Assembly (NCBI GenBank): GCA_038363005.1
Contig: JBBQBI010000009.1
Coordinates: forward strand, 1 to 64,000
Length of the DNA: 64,000 bases
Source: JAKOWB01 sp038363005
Lineage (GTDB): Bacteria > Pseudomonadota > Alphaproteobacteria > Kiloniellales > JACOMY01
Reading direction: 5' to 3'
In this document: positions 33,327 through 41,482 of the stretch, in pieces
How positions within the stretch are numbered: position 1 is the first letter of the stretch
How the letters are laid out: each line of letters begins with the position of its first letter
Notes under the pieces: model-generated
The model's database searches: none
What the model was told of the DNA's origin: nothing
What the model saw: the letters and a program-made list of their open reading frames with translations, nothing else
Position numbers and translations under genes: made by a program

Positions 33327-34205
33327 ATGACCACAGGGATGCAACTGGGATATCTGGTGATCGAAGCCAGCAGCCTGGAGCGCTGGCGCGACTTCGCGGC
33401 CGAGGCCATCGGCCTGCCGGCGCCGCTGGCGAACCCCGACGGCAGCCTGGGCTACCAACTCGACGACCGCGCCCAGCGCTTGATTCTGACCGAGGGCCCA
33501 AGCGACGACCTGGCGGCCCTGGGCCTGGAGCTGGCTGACGAAGCGGCGCTGCAGCGGCTGTACGACCGTTTGACCGCCGCCGGCGTTGCCGTCAGCGAGG
33601 GCGATGCCGCGCTGGCACGCAGCCGCCGTGTGCGTCGCCTGGTGCGCTTCGCCGATCCCACCGGCCTTGCCGTCGAGGCGGCGCTGGGGCTGGAAGCGGC
33701 GGCACAGCCCTATGCCTCGGACGTGATTCCCGGCGGCTTCAAGACGAGCAACGGCTTCGGTCACGCGGTCATGATGACCGGCGATGTGCCGACGGCCGAG
33801 CGCTTCTACTGCGACGTCCTGGGTTTCCGTCCGACCGAGCGCCTGCGCGTCACCTATGCCGGGCAGGAGATCACCGGCGTCTTCCTGCACTGCAATCCGC
33901 GACACCACTCGGTGGCGCTCTTCGCCGTGCCGGCGCCGCGCCGCCTGCACCACGTCATGCTGGAGGCGCGGGACCCCCGCGACGTGGCCCGCGCGCAGGC
34001 CAAGGCGATCAAGGCCAAGGTGCCGCAGACGCTGAGCCTCGGCCAGCACCCGGCGCCGGACAGCACCTTCTCGTTCTACGCCGTCACGCCGTCGGGCTTC
34101 GACTACGAGATCGGCGCCGGCGGCAACACCATCGAGCCGCAGGGCTGGCAGGAACTGCAGCTCAATCGCATGAGCGACTGGGGCCACGAGCCGGCGCACG
34201 CCTAG
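33327..34205 (+). CDS. Extradiol ring-cleavage dioxygenase-like VOC protein
   Basis: 292 aa; GGGAGGA precedes ATG 33327. Two-domain type I extradiol dioxygenase architecture: a metal-free N-terminal VOC half (1-125) and a C-terminal half with the 2-His-1-Glu triad H146 (GHAVMM), H209 (LHHVMLE) and E261 (FDYEIG), plus the catalytic acid/base His in PRHHSVALF (H194). Position and spacing match BphC-type 2,3-dihydroxybiphenyl/catechol dioxygenases, which cleave catechols meta to the hydroxyls using Fe(II). It ends the deacetylase/importer operon, suggesting the imported amide carries or yields an aromatic catechol (inference). Converges with the amine-oxidase-like gene (18 bp). Confidence 0.88.
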   Translation: MTTGMQLGYLVIEASSLERWRDFAAEAIGLPAPLANPDGSLGYQLDDRAQRLILTEGPSDDLAALGLELADEAALQRLYDRLTAAGVAVSEGDAALARSRRVRRLVRFADPTGLAVEAALGLEAAAQPYASDVIPGGFKTSNGFGHAVMMTGDVPTAERFYCDVLGFRPTERLRVTYAGQEITGVFLHCNPRHHSVALFAVPAPRRLHHVMLEARDPRDVARAQAKAIKAKVPQTLSLGQHPAPDSTFSFYAVTPSGFDYEIGAGGNTIEPQGWQELQLNRMSDWGHEPAHA

Positions 34206-34223
34206 CAGCCGGCAGCGGGCAGC

Positions 34224-35414
34224 TCAGGCGAAGCGTGCCAGTTGGAAGGGCGCCGGGTCGAAGGCCGGCTGCCCGCCGGTCAACCGCGCGGCGACGATCT
34301 GCCCGCTCATCGCGCCGATCAGGTTGCCGAAGGCGTGGCCGATGTTGAGCACCAGGCCCTCGGGCCCCGGCGCCAGGTCGAGGATCGGCAGGTAGTCCGG
34401 CGCTTGCGCCACCACGCCGGCCCACTGGCGCTCCACTGCCAGCGTCGCCGTGCCTGGCAAGTCGCGCGGCAGCGTCGCCAACGCCGGCGCCTGACCGGCT
34501 GGCGTGGCCTCGGCCTCCGTCTGGCCGCTCTCGCAGGCACAGCCGAACTGGATCCGCCCATCGGGATACTGCGCAACCTGGTGGGTGTAGGTCACGCCGG
34601 GCGCCAGGGCGATCGCCGGATCGGTGAAATTGGCCTTGTCGAAGCCGGGCAACGCCGCCAGCAGCGGCAGGTGCAGGAAGAGCGAGGGCCCGCTGAGCAG
34701 CGCGCCCAGGCGGAAGTCCGCCGGCGCGGTCTCCGCCGCCTGGTAGCGCGTCGCCGTCAGCGGCGGCGCCAGGCCAAGCGGCGCCAGCAGGCGGCGGGCG
34801 TCCAGGCCGTTGGCCAGCACCACCGTGCCGGCGGTCAGCACCGTGCCGTCGTCCAGCTGCACGCCGCGGCAGCGACTCTCCAGCATCACCAGCGATTCGA
34901 CTCGTGCCTGGGTCTGCAGCATGGCGCCGGCGGCCGCGGCGGCCTCGACCAGGCGGCGCACCAGCAGGCGGGTGTCCTGATGCGCCTCCTCCGCCGACCA
35001 GAGGGCCCCGGCGATGGCCGGGTCCAGCGCTGGCTCGCGGGCCAGAGCGGCGTCGCGCGGCAGCAGCTCCACCGTCAGGCCATCGGACCGGCGCTGCGCC
35101 GCGAAGGCCTCGAGCAGCGGCAGGGCGCGCGGATCGCGCACGAAGGCCAGCATGCCGGTGGGGCGGTAGCCGAAGTCGCCGATGGCGTCGCCCAGTTCGG
35201 CCTGGAAGGCGCGGCCGGCCAGCGACACCTGCAGCGGCAGGCCCTTGGCCTTGCCCAGCAGGAACAGGAAGCCGGGGTTGCGCCCCGAGGCGCCGAAGGC
35301 CGGCTGCACCGCCTCGACCAGGCGCACTTGCACGCCGGCCCGCGCCAGGAAACAGGCGGTAGCGGCGCCAGCCACGCCGGCCCCAACGACCACGACATCG
35401 CTGCGCTGGGTCAA
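34224..35414 (-). CDS. FAD-dependent oxidoreductase, DAO family
   Basis: 396 aa. N-terminal Rossmann FAD site VVVVGAGVAGAATACFLARA with the Glu ending strand 2 (VRLVEA), then the DAO-family SGRNPGFLF substrate/FAD segment. Near the end IGHAFGNLIGAMSG is the second FAD contact (GHxxxG). Family members oxidise D-amino acids, sarcosine, glycine or other secondary amines to imine and H2O2. It is the last gene of the thiolase-DUF35-ArgE-like operon, 10 nt behind the deacylase gene, so it may oxidise the amine freed by that deacylase (inference). No signal peptide. Confidence 0.88.
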   Translation of the reverse strand: MTQRSDVVVVGAGVAGAATACFLARAGVQVRLVEAVQPAFGASGRNPGFLFLLGKAKGLPLQVSLAGRAFQAELGDAIGDFGYRPTGMLAFVRDPRALPLLEAFAAQRRSDGLTVELLPRDAALAREPALDPAIAGALWSAEEAHQDTRLLVRRLVEAAAAAGAMLQTQARVESLVMLESRCRGVQLDDGTVLTAGTVVLANGLDARRLLAPLGLAPPLTATRYQAAETAPADFRLGALLSGPSLFLHLPLLAALPGFDKANFTDPAIALAPGVTYTHQVAQYPDGRIQFGCACESGQTEAEATPAGQAPALATLPRDLPGTATLAVERQWAGVVAQAPDYLPILDLAPGPEGLVLNIGHAFGNLIGAMSGQIVAARLTGGQPAFDPAPFQLARFA

Positions 35415-35424
35415 GGGAGCCTTC

Positions 35425-36600
35425 CTAGAAGTGCAGCGGGCCCTCGACCAAGCGATCGAGCAGGCGGGCGAGGAAACGCTCGCCGGCGTCGAGCTGGCTG
35501 AGGTCGATCCACTCGTCGGGCTTGTGCGCCTGGGCGATGGCGCCCGGCCCGCAGACCACCGAGGCGACGCCGGCGGTCAGGTGGAAGTGCCCGGCCTCGG
35601 TGCCGAAGGCGACCTTGGCGTGGTCGTTGCGACCCACCAGGCTCTTCACGAAGGTCACCGCCGGATGCTCCGGCGCCATGTCGAGCCCGGGATAGACATA
35701 AAGCGGCTCGAAGCGGATGCCGGATTCCGGCGCCACCTTGTGCATCGCCGGCTCCAGCGTGTCGCGCACATAACCTTCGATGCGCCGCATCAGCCCCTCG
35801 GCGTCGAGCGAGGCCAGGTGGCGGAATTCGAAGACGAACTCGCAGTGCTCCGGCACGATGTTGATCGCCGCGCCGCCCTTGATCAGCCCGACCGACAGCG
35901 TCGAGTGCGCCACGTCGAACTCGCCGTCGAAGGGGCCCTGCTCGCGCCATTCGCGGGCGATGCCCTTGAGGTACTGGATCAGGTCGGCCGCCACTTCGAT
36001 GGCGTTGACGCCGATCGGTGTCAGCGAGGAGTGCGCCGCGCGGCCAGTGATGGTGACGCGATAGCTGCGGCCGCCCTTGTGGGCGACGATGGGTTGCATC
36101 AGCGTCGGCTCGCCGACCACGCAGAGCGCCGGCTTGACCGCCAGGGTGGCCAGCTTCTCCACCAGGCTGCGCACGCCCAGGCAGCCGATTTCCTCGTCGT
36201 AGCTGAAGGCCAGGTGGAAGGGCGCCTTGAGGTCGCGCCGCAGCATCTCCGGCACCATGGCCAGGCTGAGCGCCACGAAGCCCTTCATGTCGGCGACGCC
36301 GCGGCCATAGAGCTTGCCGTCGCCCGGCGCACGCACGGTGAAGGGGTCGCTGGTCCAGGTCTGGCCATCGACCGGCACCACGTCGGTGTGACCCGACAGG
36401 ATCACGCCGCGCTGGTCGGCCGGGCCGATGGTGGCCCAGAGGTTGCCGCGGTCGCCCTCCGGCGCCCAGAGGATCTCGCTGGCGATGCCGAGGTCCTTCA
36501 GATAGCGCTCGATGTAGAGGATGAGCTCGCGGTTGCCGTCGCGGGTGACGGTCGGGAAGTGGACGAGATCGTTGAGCAGCTTGGCGGCGGTGTCTTGCAT
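35425..36600 (-). CDS. argE: M20 family deacylase, acetylornithine deacetylase-like
   Basis: 391 aa. M20 metallopeptidase landmarks in order: metal site SGHTDVVPVDGQTW (H71, Asp73), GRGVADMKGFVAL with bridging Asp104, general base and ligand E136/E137 in SYDEEIGCLG, and the dimerisation domain between about 180 and 295. This is the ArgE branch (N2-acetyl-L-ornithine deacetylase), normally in arginine synthesis. The neighbours here are a thiolase-like pair and an amine oxidase, so a catabolic N-acyl amino acid or N-acyl amine substrate is more likely. The gene starts 9 nt after the DUF35 gene. Confidence 0.85.
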   Translation of the reverse strand: MQDTAAKLLNDLVHFPTVTRDGNRELILYIERYLKDLGIASEILWAPEGDRGNLWATIGPADQRGVILSGHTDVVPVDGQTWTSDPFTVRAPGDGKLYGRGVADMKGFVALSLAMVPEMLRRDLKAPFHLAFSYDEEIGCLGVRSLVEKLATLAVKPALCVVGEPTLMQPIVAHKGGRSYRVTITGRAAHSSLTPIGVNAIEVAADLIQYLKGIAREWREQGPFDGEFDVAHSTLSVGLIKGGAAINIVPEHCEFVFEFRHLASLDAEGLMRRIEGYVRDTLEPAMHKVAPESGIRFEPLYVYPGLDMAPEHPAVTFVKSLVGRNDHAKVAFGTEAGHFHLTAGVASVVCGPGAIAQAHKPDEWIDLSQLDAGERFLARLLDRLVEGPLHF

Positions 36601-36609
36601 GGCGTCAGA

Positions 36610-36996
36610 CTAGCCTACTGTCCGAAAGACCGGCAGGGGGGGCAGCGGATCGCGCCGGCGCCAGTCCAGGACCACCGCCTGGCCGATGCGCGCGCCCTCG
36701 CTGGCGATGTTGGTCAGCAGGCGCGGCCCCTCGGCCAGTTCGACGATCGCCACCTGGTAGGGCGGCGGCAGCTCGGGCTGTACCTGCACCCGCACCGTGG
36801 TGATGGAATAGATCGTGCCCTTGCCGCTGACCTCGGCCCAGTCGAGGTCGCGCGACTCGCAGGCCAGGCAGAAGGGGCGTGGATAGAACTGGTGATGCCC
36901 GCAAGCGCCGCAGCGCTGCACGATCAGCCGGCCCTCGCGGCAGGCGTTCCAGAAGGCCTCGGTGGTCGGATCGCCGACGGAGATGTTCTCGCTCAT
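36610..36996 (-). CDS. Zn-ribbon OB-fold protein (DUF35)
   Basis: 128 aa from ATG 36996; the open frame continues upstream but there overlaps the thiolase gene. An N-terminal helix (TEAFWNACREGRLIVQRC) leads into a four-Cys zinc ribbon CGACGH...FCLACES and an OB fold (KGTIYSITTVRV, PYQVAIVELAEGPRLLTNI). DUF35 proteins bind acyl-CoA and act as obligate partners of thiolase-like enzymes. The thiolase-like gene ends 4 nt upstream, the standard arrangement for such pairs. Confidence 0.92.
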   Translation of the reverse strand: MSENISVGDPTTEAFWNACREGRLIVQRCGACGHHQFYPRPFCLACESRDLDWAEVSGKGTIYSITTVRVQVQPELPPPYQVAIVELAEGPRLLTNIASEGARIGQAVVLDWRRRDPLPPLPVFRTVG

Positions 36997-37000
36997 GGGT

Positions 37001-38161
37001 TCAGTCCCGCGCCAGGATGATGGTGGAGGCGGTGGAGAAGGCCAGGCCGCCGGTGCCGTGCGCGATGCCGATCTTGGCATCCGGCACCTGGCGCTCGCCA
37101 GCCTCGCCACGCAACTGCCGCACCGCTTCGATCAGCAGCAGGATGCCCAGCGCGCCGGGGTGGTTGTAGGACAGCCCGCCGCCCGAGGTCATCGAGGGCA
37201 GCTTGCCGCCGGGCAGCAGGTGCCCCTCGGCGACGAAGGCACCGCCATCGCCCTTCTTGCAGAATCCGAGATCCTCCAGATAGAGGATCACCGCGTGGGT
37301 GAAGTTGTCGTAGGGCTGGAAGACGTCGACATCGTCCGGCGTGATACCGGCCATGGCAAAGGCGGCGCGGCCCGAGGCGGCGCCCGGCGTCACCGTCAGG
37401 TCGGGACACTGCGCCACCTGCCACTGGCACTGGCTCTCGCCGGCGCCGATCACCCGGATCGCCTGCTTCTTCGCGTCCCTGGCGCGCGCCGCGCTAGTCA
37501 CGATCACCGCGCCACCACCGTCGGTCACCAGGCAGCAGTCGGCCTTGCGCAGCGGATCGCAGATCAGTGGCGAGGCCATGACCTCGTCCAGGGTCAGCGG
37601 ATCGCGCGACCAGGCCTTGGGGTTCTTCTGCGCCCAGGCGCGCGCCGCCAGCGCGACATGCGCCAGATGCTCGGGCGTGGTGCCGTACTGGTGCATGTGG
37701 CGCGCGGCGGAAAGCGCGTAGTGGCCGATCGGGAAGTGGATGCCGAAGGGCGCCTCGAACTGCGCCGGCAGCGACTGGTCCTCGGCCGAAACCGCGCGCT
37801 TGCGGCCCTTGCGGCTGCGCTGGCGCGAGGCATAGCCGATCAGCGCCGTCTCGCAGCGCCCGGTGGCGATGGCCAGCAGGGCGTGGTGCACGAAGTATTC
37901 GAAGGACGCGCCGCCATGATCGGACGATTCGGCGAAACGCGGCTGGATGCCGAGGTACTCGCTGAGCTGGACCGAGCCTTCCTCGCCCATGTAGTTGGTG
38001 AAGATGGCGTCGACGTCCTTGAAGCGCATGCCGGCTTCGTCCAACGCCTCCTGCGCGGCCACCGCCACCATGGAGAACTCGCTGTGATCAGGGACCTTGC
38101 CCAGCGGCGTCTCGGCGACGCCGGCAATATAGACATTCGGCAGGCGCATCAGGTCGCTCAC
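37001..38161 (-). CDS. Thiolase-like (SCP-x/Ltp2 type) protein, no catalytic Cys
   Basis: 386 aa, first gene of the minus-strand operon. Thiolase fold of the lipid-transfer/SCP-x branch: VYIAGVAETPLGK at the N-terminus, then SSDHGGASFEYFVHHALLAI where classical thiolases carry the nucleophilic Cys; here no Cys is present at that point. The late motif is GGGLSYNHPGALG (His conserved), and the second classical Cys is replaced in AHGTGGLAF. Enzymes of this branch that pair with DUF35 include the Ltp2-type retro-aldolases of sterol side-chain breakdown, so C-C cleavage of a beta-hydroxyacyl-CoA rather than thiolysis is likely (inference). Divergent from the XRE-cupin regulator. Confidence 0.83.
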   Translation of the reverse strand: MSDLMRLPNVYIAGVAETPLGKVPDHSEFSMVAVAAQEALDEAGMRFKDVDAIFTNYMGEEGSVQLSEYLGIQPRFAESSDHGGASFEYFVHHALLAIATGRCETALIGYASRQRSRKGRKRAVSAEDQSLPAQFEAPFGIHFPIGHYALSAARHMHQYGTTPEHLAHVALAARAWAQKNPKAWSRDPLTLDEVMASPLICDPLRKADCCLVTDGGGAVIVTSAARARDAKKQAIRVIGAGESQCQWQVAQCPDLTVTPGAASGRAAFAMAGITPDDVDVFQPYDNFTHAVILYLEDLGFCKKGDGGAFVAEGHLLPGGKLPSMTSGGGLSYNHPGALGILLLIEAVRQLRGEAGERQVPDAKIGIAHGTGGLAFSTASTIILARD

Positions 38162-38355
38162 GCTTCAAGGGCCTCCCGCCCGCGACCGCGCGGACCGGTT
38201 GGCCGGCCCTGCGGTTTATGCTATAGTGAACCTGTACAGTATTACAAAACATCCCGCTGTCCAGCCCCAAGCCGGCCCGAATCCTGGTCCGCTTGGGGCT
38301 GGCCCCCCGATGAAGGCTATGGCATCAAGGCCTGCAACCCCCGGTGAGCGGAGTC
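38162..38355. promoter_or_regulatory. Divergent regulatory region, thiolase-like operon / XRE-cupin gene
   Basis: 194 bp with an AT-rich island at about 38212-38251. It contains TATAGT (38222-38227), good for a -10 element toward the + strand, and an imperfectly symmetrical TGTA-CAGTAT-TACA just behind it. GCTATAGTGAACCTGT (from 38220) matches 13 of 16 bases of GTTATACTGAACTTGT in the divergent region near 51123. A likely binding site for the adjacent XRE-cupin repressor. Confidence 0.45.
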
Positions 38356-39117
38356 ATGAGGCAAGCGATTCGCCGCGTCAAAGCGCCCAAGCGCACCCCA
38401 GCCGATACCGCGCCCAGCGGCAAGTCCGCGCCGTCTCCCAAGCTTGCCAAGCTCAGCCTGGTACATGGCGACCCGGTGCCAACCACGCGCCGCACGCGCT
38501 CGCGCCTGCCGCCGCCGATCGGCGGCCGCCTGCGCGAGGTGCGCCAGCGCCAGGACCTGACGCTGGGTCAGGTCGAGGCGCTCTGCGGCATCTCCAAGTC
38601 CATGCTGTCGCAGATCGAGCGCGGCAAGGTGAACCCGACCTTCGCCACGCTGTGGCACATCACCCGCTCGCTCGGCGTCGGCATCGGCGAGCTGCTGGGC
38701 GAGGTGCGCTCGGCACCCGAGGCGGTGCGCAGCTACGAGCACATCAAGGTGCTCTCCACCCCCACCATCACCGCCGCCGATGGTCTCTGCACCACGCGTA
38801 TCCTGTCGCCCCGGCGCTATGCCCTGCCTTTCGAGTGGTACGAGATCGTGCTGAAGCCGGGCGGCCAGCTGATGGCGCACGCGCACGGCAACGGCGAGTG
38901 GGAACACAGCACCGTGGTGCAGGGCAGCGTCACCCAGGTGATCGGCGGCGACGAGGTCGAGCTGGCGGAAGGCGAGACCATCCGCTACGCCGCCGACCAG
39001 CCGCACGGCCTGCGCAACGACAGCGGGGCCGACTGCAAGGTGCTGCTGGTGGTCATTCCGATGAAGGACCTGGAGCGACACAACATTCCGCACGGCCCGC
39101 TCGAGAGCGAGGACTGA
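38356..39117 (+). CDS. XRE-cupin transcriptional regulator
   Basis: 253 aa from ATG 38356 (GTG 38344 possible). A basic, Pro-rich N-terminal tail (1-55) precedes an XRE helix-turn-helix (57-112: LREVRQRQDLTLGQVEAL, SKSMLSQIERGKVNPT) and a C-terminal cupin sensor (about 160-245: HAHGNGEWEHSTVVQGSV, YAADQPHGLRN). Regulators of this build control amine, amino acid and organic acid catabolism and usually repress a divergent operon until the inducer binds the cupin. The divergent target here would be the thiolase-like/DUF35/ArgE/amine-oxidase operon. Confidence 0.88.
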   Translation: MRQAIRRVKAPKRTPADTAPSGKSAPSPKLAKLSLVHGDPVPTTRRTRSRLPPPIGGRLREVRQRQDLTLGQVEALCGISKSMLSQIERGKVNPTFATLWHITRSLGVGIGELLGEVRSAPEAVRSYEHIKVLSTPTITAADGLCTTRILSPRRYALPFEWYEIVLKPGGQLMAHAHGNGEWEHSTVVQGSVTQVIGGDEVELAEGETIRYAADQPHGLRNDSGADCKVLLVVIPMKDLERHNIPHGPLESED

Positions 39118-39157
39118 GCGCCGCGCGGCGCTGCCCTTCTCGGCCTTCCATTCAGTT

Positions 39158-39232
39158 CGTCATCGCCGGGCTTGACCCAGCGATCCAGCCGACAAGAAAC
39201 CTGGATGCCCGGGTCAAGCCCGGGCATGACGA
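39158..39232. repeat. Inverted repeat of the GTCATGCCCGGGCTTGACCC type
   Basis: Two ~30-bp arms, 39159-39188 (GTCATCGCCGGGCTTGACCC...) and 39202-39231 (its near-complement ending GGGTCAAGCCCGGGCATGAC), separated by a short loop. This sequence type is a common dispersed element of alphaproteobacterial genomes (recalled). It lies between two convergent genes; it could form a strong cruciform or bidirectional transcript end but has no T-tract. Confidence 0.85.
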
Positions 39233-39254
39233 GGTTGAAAAGGCGGCGCTCCCC

Positions 39255-40013
39255 TCAATGCACGTAGCTGGCGCCGTTGATGTGCACCGTCGTGCCGGTG
39301 GCGTGCTTGGCGTGGCCCGAGGCCAGGAAGATCACCGTGCGGGCGACGTCGATGGGTTCCGCCACCTCGCCCAGCGGGATGGTCTCGGCAGCGCCCGCCA
39401 CGCCGTACTGATCGAAGAAGCCCTTGTTGAGCTGCGTGTTGACGAAGCCCGGCGCCACCGCGAAGCAGGTGATGCCCTGCTTGCCATAGCCGCGCGCGAT
39501 GGTGCGCGTCATGGCCACCACGCCACCCTTGGCAGCGGCATAGTGCATGAAGTCGGGATCGTCGCCGCGGAAGCCGGCGCGGCTGGCAATGTTGACGATG
39601 ATGCCACCACCCTGCGGCACAAAGCTGTTGATTGCCTCGCGGCACAGGTGCCCGGGCGCCACCAGGCAGATCTCCAGCGTGCGATGCCAGGCCGCCGACC
39701 ACTTGGCGAAGTCGTAGGACACATCGGCCGGCTCGTAGATGCCGGCGTTGTTGACCAGCACGTCGAGGCGACCCTGGAACGCCAGCGCCTCCTGCCACAG
39801 TCTGGGCACGCTGGTGCCGTCGGCCAGATCGGCGGCGACGAAACGCACCTTGTCGGCGCCCAGCTCCTTGGCCAGCTTCTCCCCGGCGCCGCCGGCGCGC
39901 ACGTCGTGCAGCACCACCTTGCCGCCCAGCTCCACCGCCAGCTTGACGCAGGCGGCGCCGATGCCGCCGCCGCCGCCGGTCACCAGCAGCGTCTTGCCAG
40001 TCATGTCGATCAT
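39255..40013 (-). CDS. SDR family oxidoreductase
   Basis: 252 aa, ATG 40013 with AAGGAG upstream. Classical short-chain dehydrogenase: NAD(P) site TGGGGGIGAACV, NNAG (88-91), catalytic S144 (NIASRAG), Y158 and K162 (HYAAAKGG). Asp37 at the end of strand 2 (LHDVRA) favours NAD(H). It reduces or oxidises an alcohol/ketone; substrate unknown. It diverges from the aldehyde dehydrogenase gene with 41 bp between starts, suggesting alcohol to aldehyde to acid oxidation or regulation by the nearby XRE-cupin protein (inference). Confidence 0.88.
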   Translation of the reverse strand: MIDMTGKTLLVTGGGGGIGAACVKLAVELGGKVVLHDVRAGGAGEKLAKELGADKVRFVAADLADGTSVPRLWQEALAFQGRLDVLVNNAGIYEPADVSYDFAKWSAAWHRTLEICLVAPGHLCREAINSFVPQGGGIIVNIASRAGFRGDDPDFMHYAAAKGGVVAMTRTIARGYGKQGITCFAVAPGFVNTQLNKGFFDQYGVAGAAETIPLGEVAEPIDVARTVIFLASGHAKHATGTTVHINGASYVH

Positions 40014-40054
40014 CGCTTCTCTCCTTCGTTGAACCGAGCCCCCTGGAGGCCCTG

Positions 40055-41482
40055 ATGCGCAGTCTCGATCTTTTCATCGCCGGCGAATGGCGGCAGGGCG
40101 GCGGTCAGCCGCGCCCAGTGTTGAATCCGGCGACCGAGCAGCCCATCGCGCAGCTGGCCAGCGCCGATGCCGGTGACCTGGACGCCGCGTTGGCCGCCGC
40201 GGCGGCGGCCCTGCCGGGCTGGCGCGCCACCCCGGCACTGCTGCGCGGCGAGGTGCTGAACCGGGCAGCGGCGCTGCTGCGCGACCGCGTGCCGGCGTTG
40301 GCGCGAGCGATGACCGAGGAGAACGGCAAGACCCTTGCCGAGTCGAGCGGCGAGATCGGCCGCGCCATCGAGACACTCGTCTGGTGCGGCGAGGAAGCCG
40401 GCCGCATCGAGGGCCGCATCATCGCCGGCCGCGCGCCCGGGCAGCGCCGTTTCCTGGTGCCGCAGCCGGTCGGCGTGGTCGCCGCCTTCACCGCCTGGAA
40501 CTTCCCTGCCGTGTTGGTGGCGCGCAAGCTGGGCGCGGCGCTGGCCGCTGGCTGCAGCGTCATCCTCAAGGCGGCCGAGGAGGCGCCCTCGGTCGCCATC
40601 GGCATCGTCACGGCACTGGCCGAGGCTGGACTGCCGCCCGGTACCGTCAACCTGGTGTTCGGCGACCCGCCAGCGATCTCGCGCCACCTGCTGGCCAGCC
40701 CTATCGTGCGCAAGCTGACCTTCACCGGCTCCACCGCCGTGGGCAAGGAGCTGGCCGCCCTGGCGGCGGCCGACTTGAAGCGCTGCACCTTCGAACTCGG
40801 TGGCCACGCTCCGGTGATCGTCGCCGCCGACGCCGACCTGGAACTGGCGCTCAGCGCCACGCTGGCCGGCAAGTTCGGCACCGCCGGGCAGTCCTGCGTG
40901 GCCCCCAGCCGCTTCTATGTCGACCAGGCGCTCTATCCCACCTTCGTGCGCCGCTTCGCCGAGGCCGCGGCGGCCATCGTGGTCGGCGAGGGCAGCGAGC
41001 AGGGCGTGAAGATGGGACCGCTGGCCAATCCGCGTCGCCTCGCCGCCATGCAGCGCCTGACGGCCGACGCCGTGGCCGCCGGCGCCCGCCTGGTCACTGG
41101 CGGCCAGCGCCTGGAGCGGCCCGGCTGGTTCTTCCCGCCCACCGTGCTGGGCGAAGTGCCGGAGAGCGCGGCGGTGATGAACGAAGAGCCCTTCGGCCCG
41201 ATCGCTGCCATGGCGCCGGTGGCCGACCTGGACGAGGCCTATGCGCGGGCCAACCGCTTGCCCTATGGCTTCGCCGCCTATCTCTTCACCGGCTCGCTGA
41301 AGACCGCGGCCGAGGCGGCGGAACGCTTCCAGGCCGGCAACATCGGCGTCAACCAGATGGCGCCCTCGTTGCCCGACGCGCCGGTCGGCGGCCTGGGCGA
41401 CAGCGGCTATGGCTACGAGGGCGGACGCGAGGGGATGGCGGAGTTCCTGCACTGGCGTCTCGTCAATCAGGCCGCGGTCTAG
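40055..41482 (+). CDS. NAD(P)-dependent aldehyde dehydrogenase, succinate-semialdehyde type
   Basis: 475 aa; GGAGG 5 nt before ATG 40055. ALDH superfamily: NAD site TAWNFPAVLVARKLGAAL and FTGSTAVGKEL, general base E247 (FELGGHAP) and nucleophile C281 (GQSCVAPSR), with the normal 34-residue separation. The sequence is closest in feel to the GabD/succinate-semialdehyde or glutarate-semialdehyde class (ENGKTLAES, GLGDSGYGYEGGREG), as used in amine and amino acid catabolism. Its stop shares the CTAG with the stop of the convergent MaoC gene, so the two genes overlap by 4 bp tail to tail. Confidence 0.88.
   Translation: MRSLDLFIAGEWRQGGGQPRPVLNPATEQPIAQLASADAGDLDAALAAAAAALPGWRATPALLRGEVLNRAAALLRDRVPALARAMTEENGKTLAESSGEIGRAIETLVWCGEEAGRIEGRIIAGRAPGQRRFLVPQPVGVVAAFTAWNFPAVLVARKLGAALAAGCSVILKAAEEAPSVAIGIVTALAEAGLPPGTVNLVFGDPPAISRHLLASPIVRKLTFTGSTAVGKELAALAAADLKRCTFELGGHAPVIVAADADLELALSATLAGKFGTAGQSCVAPSRFYVDQALYPTFVRRFAEAAAAIVVGEGSEQGVKMGPLANPRRLAAMQRLTADAVAAGARLVTGGQRLERPGWFFPPTVLGEVPESAAVMNEEPFGPIAAMAPVADLDEAYARANRLPYGFAAYLFTGSLKTAAEAAERFQAGNIGVNQMAPSLPDAPVGGLGDSGYGYEGGREGMAEFLHWRLVNQAAV

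Noticed and set aside
35182..37020. 612-codon plus-strand open frame opposite the amine oxidase and ArgE-like genes
   Set aside because: Antisense shadow; no recognisable motif, and the opposite genes carry complete active sites.
39158..39232. Inverted repeat as an intrinsic terminator
   Set aside because: Very long GC-rich arms and no T-tract; the sequence matches a dispersed repeat type.
38199..40055. 618-codon plus-strand open frame covering the XRE-cupin gene and antisense to the SDR gene
   Set aside because: It is in the wrong frame for the regulator, runs through the inverted repeat and lies antisense to a motif-complete SDR.
41479..41482. Shared CTAG at the convergent stops as a regulatory signal
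   Set aside because: The palindrome simply provides TAG on both strands; nothing else marks it as functional.
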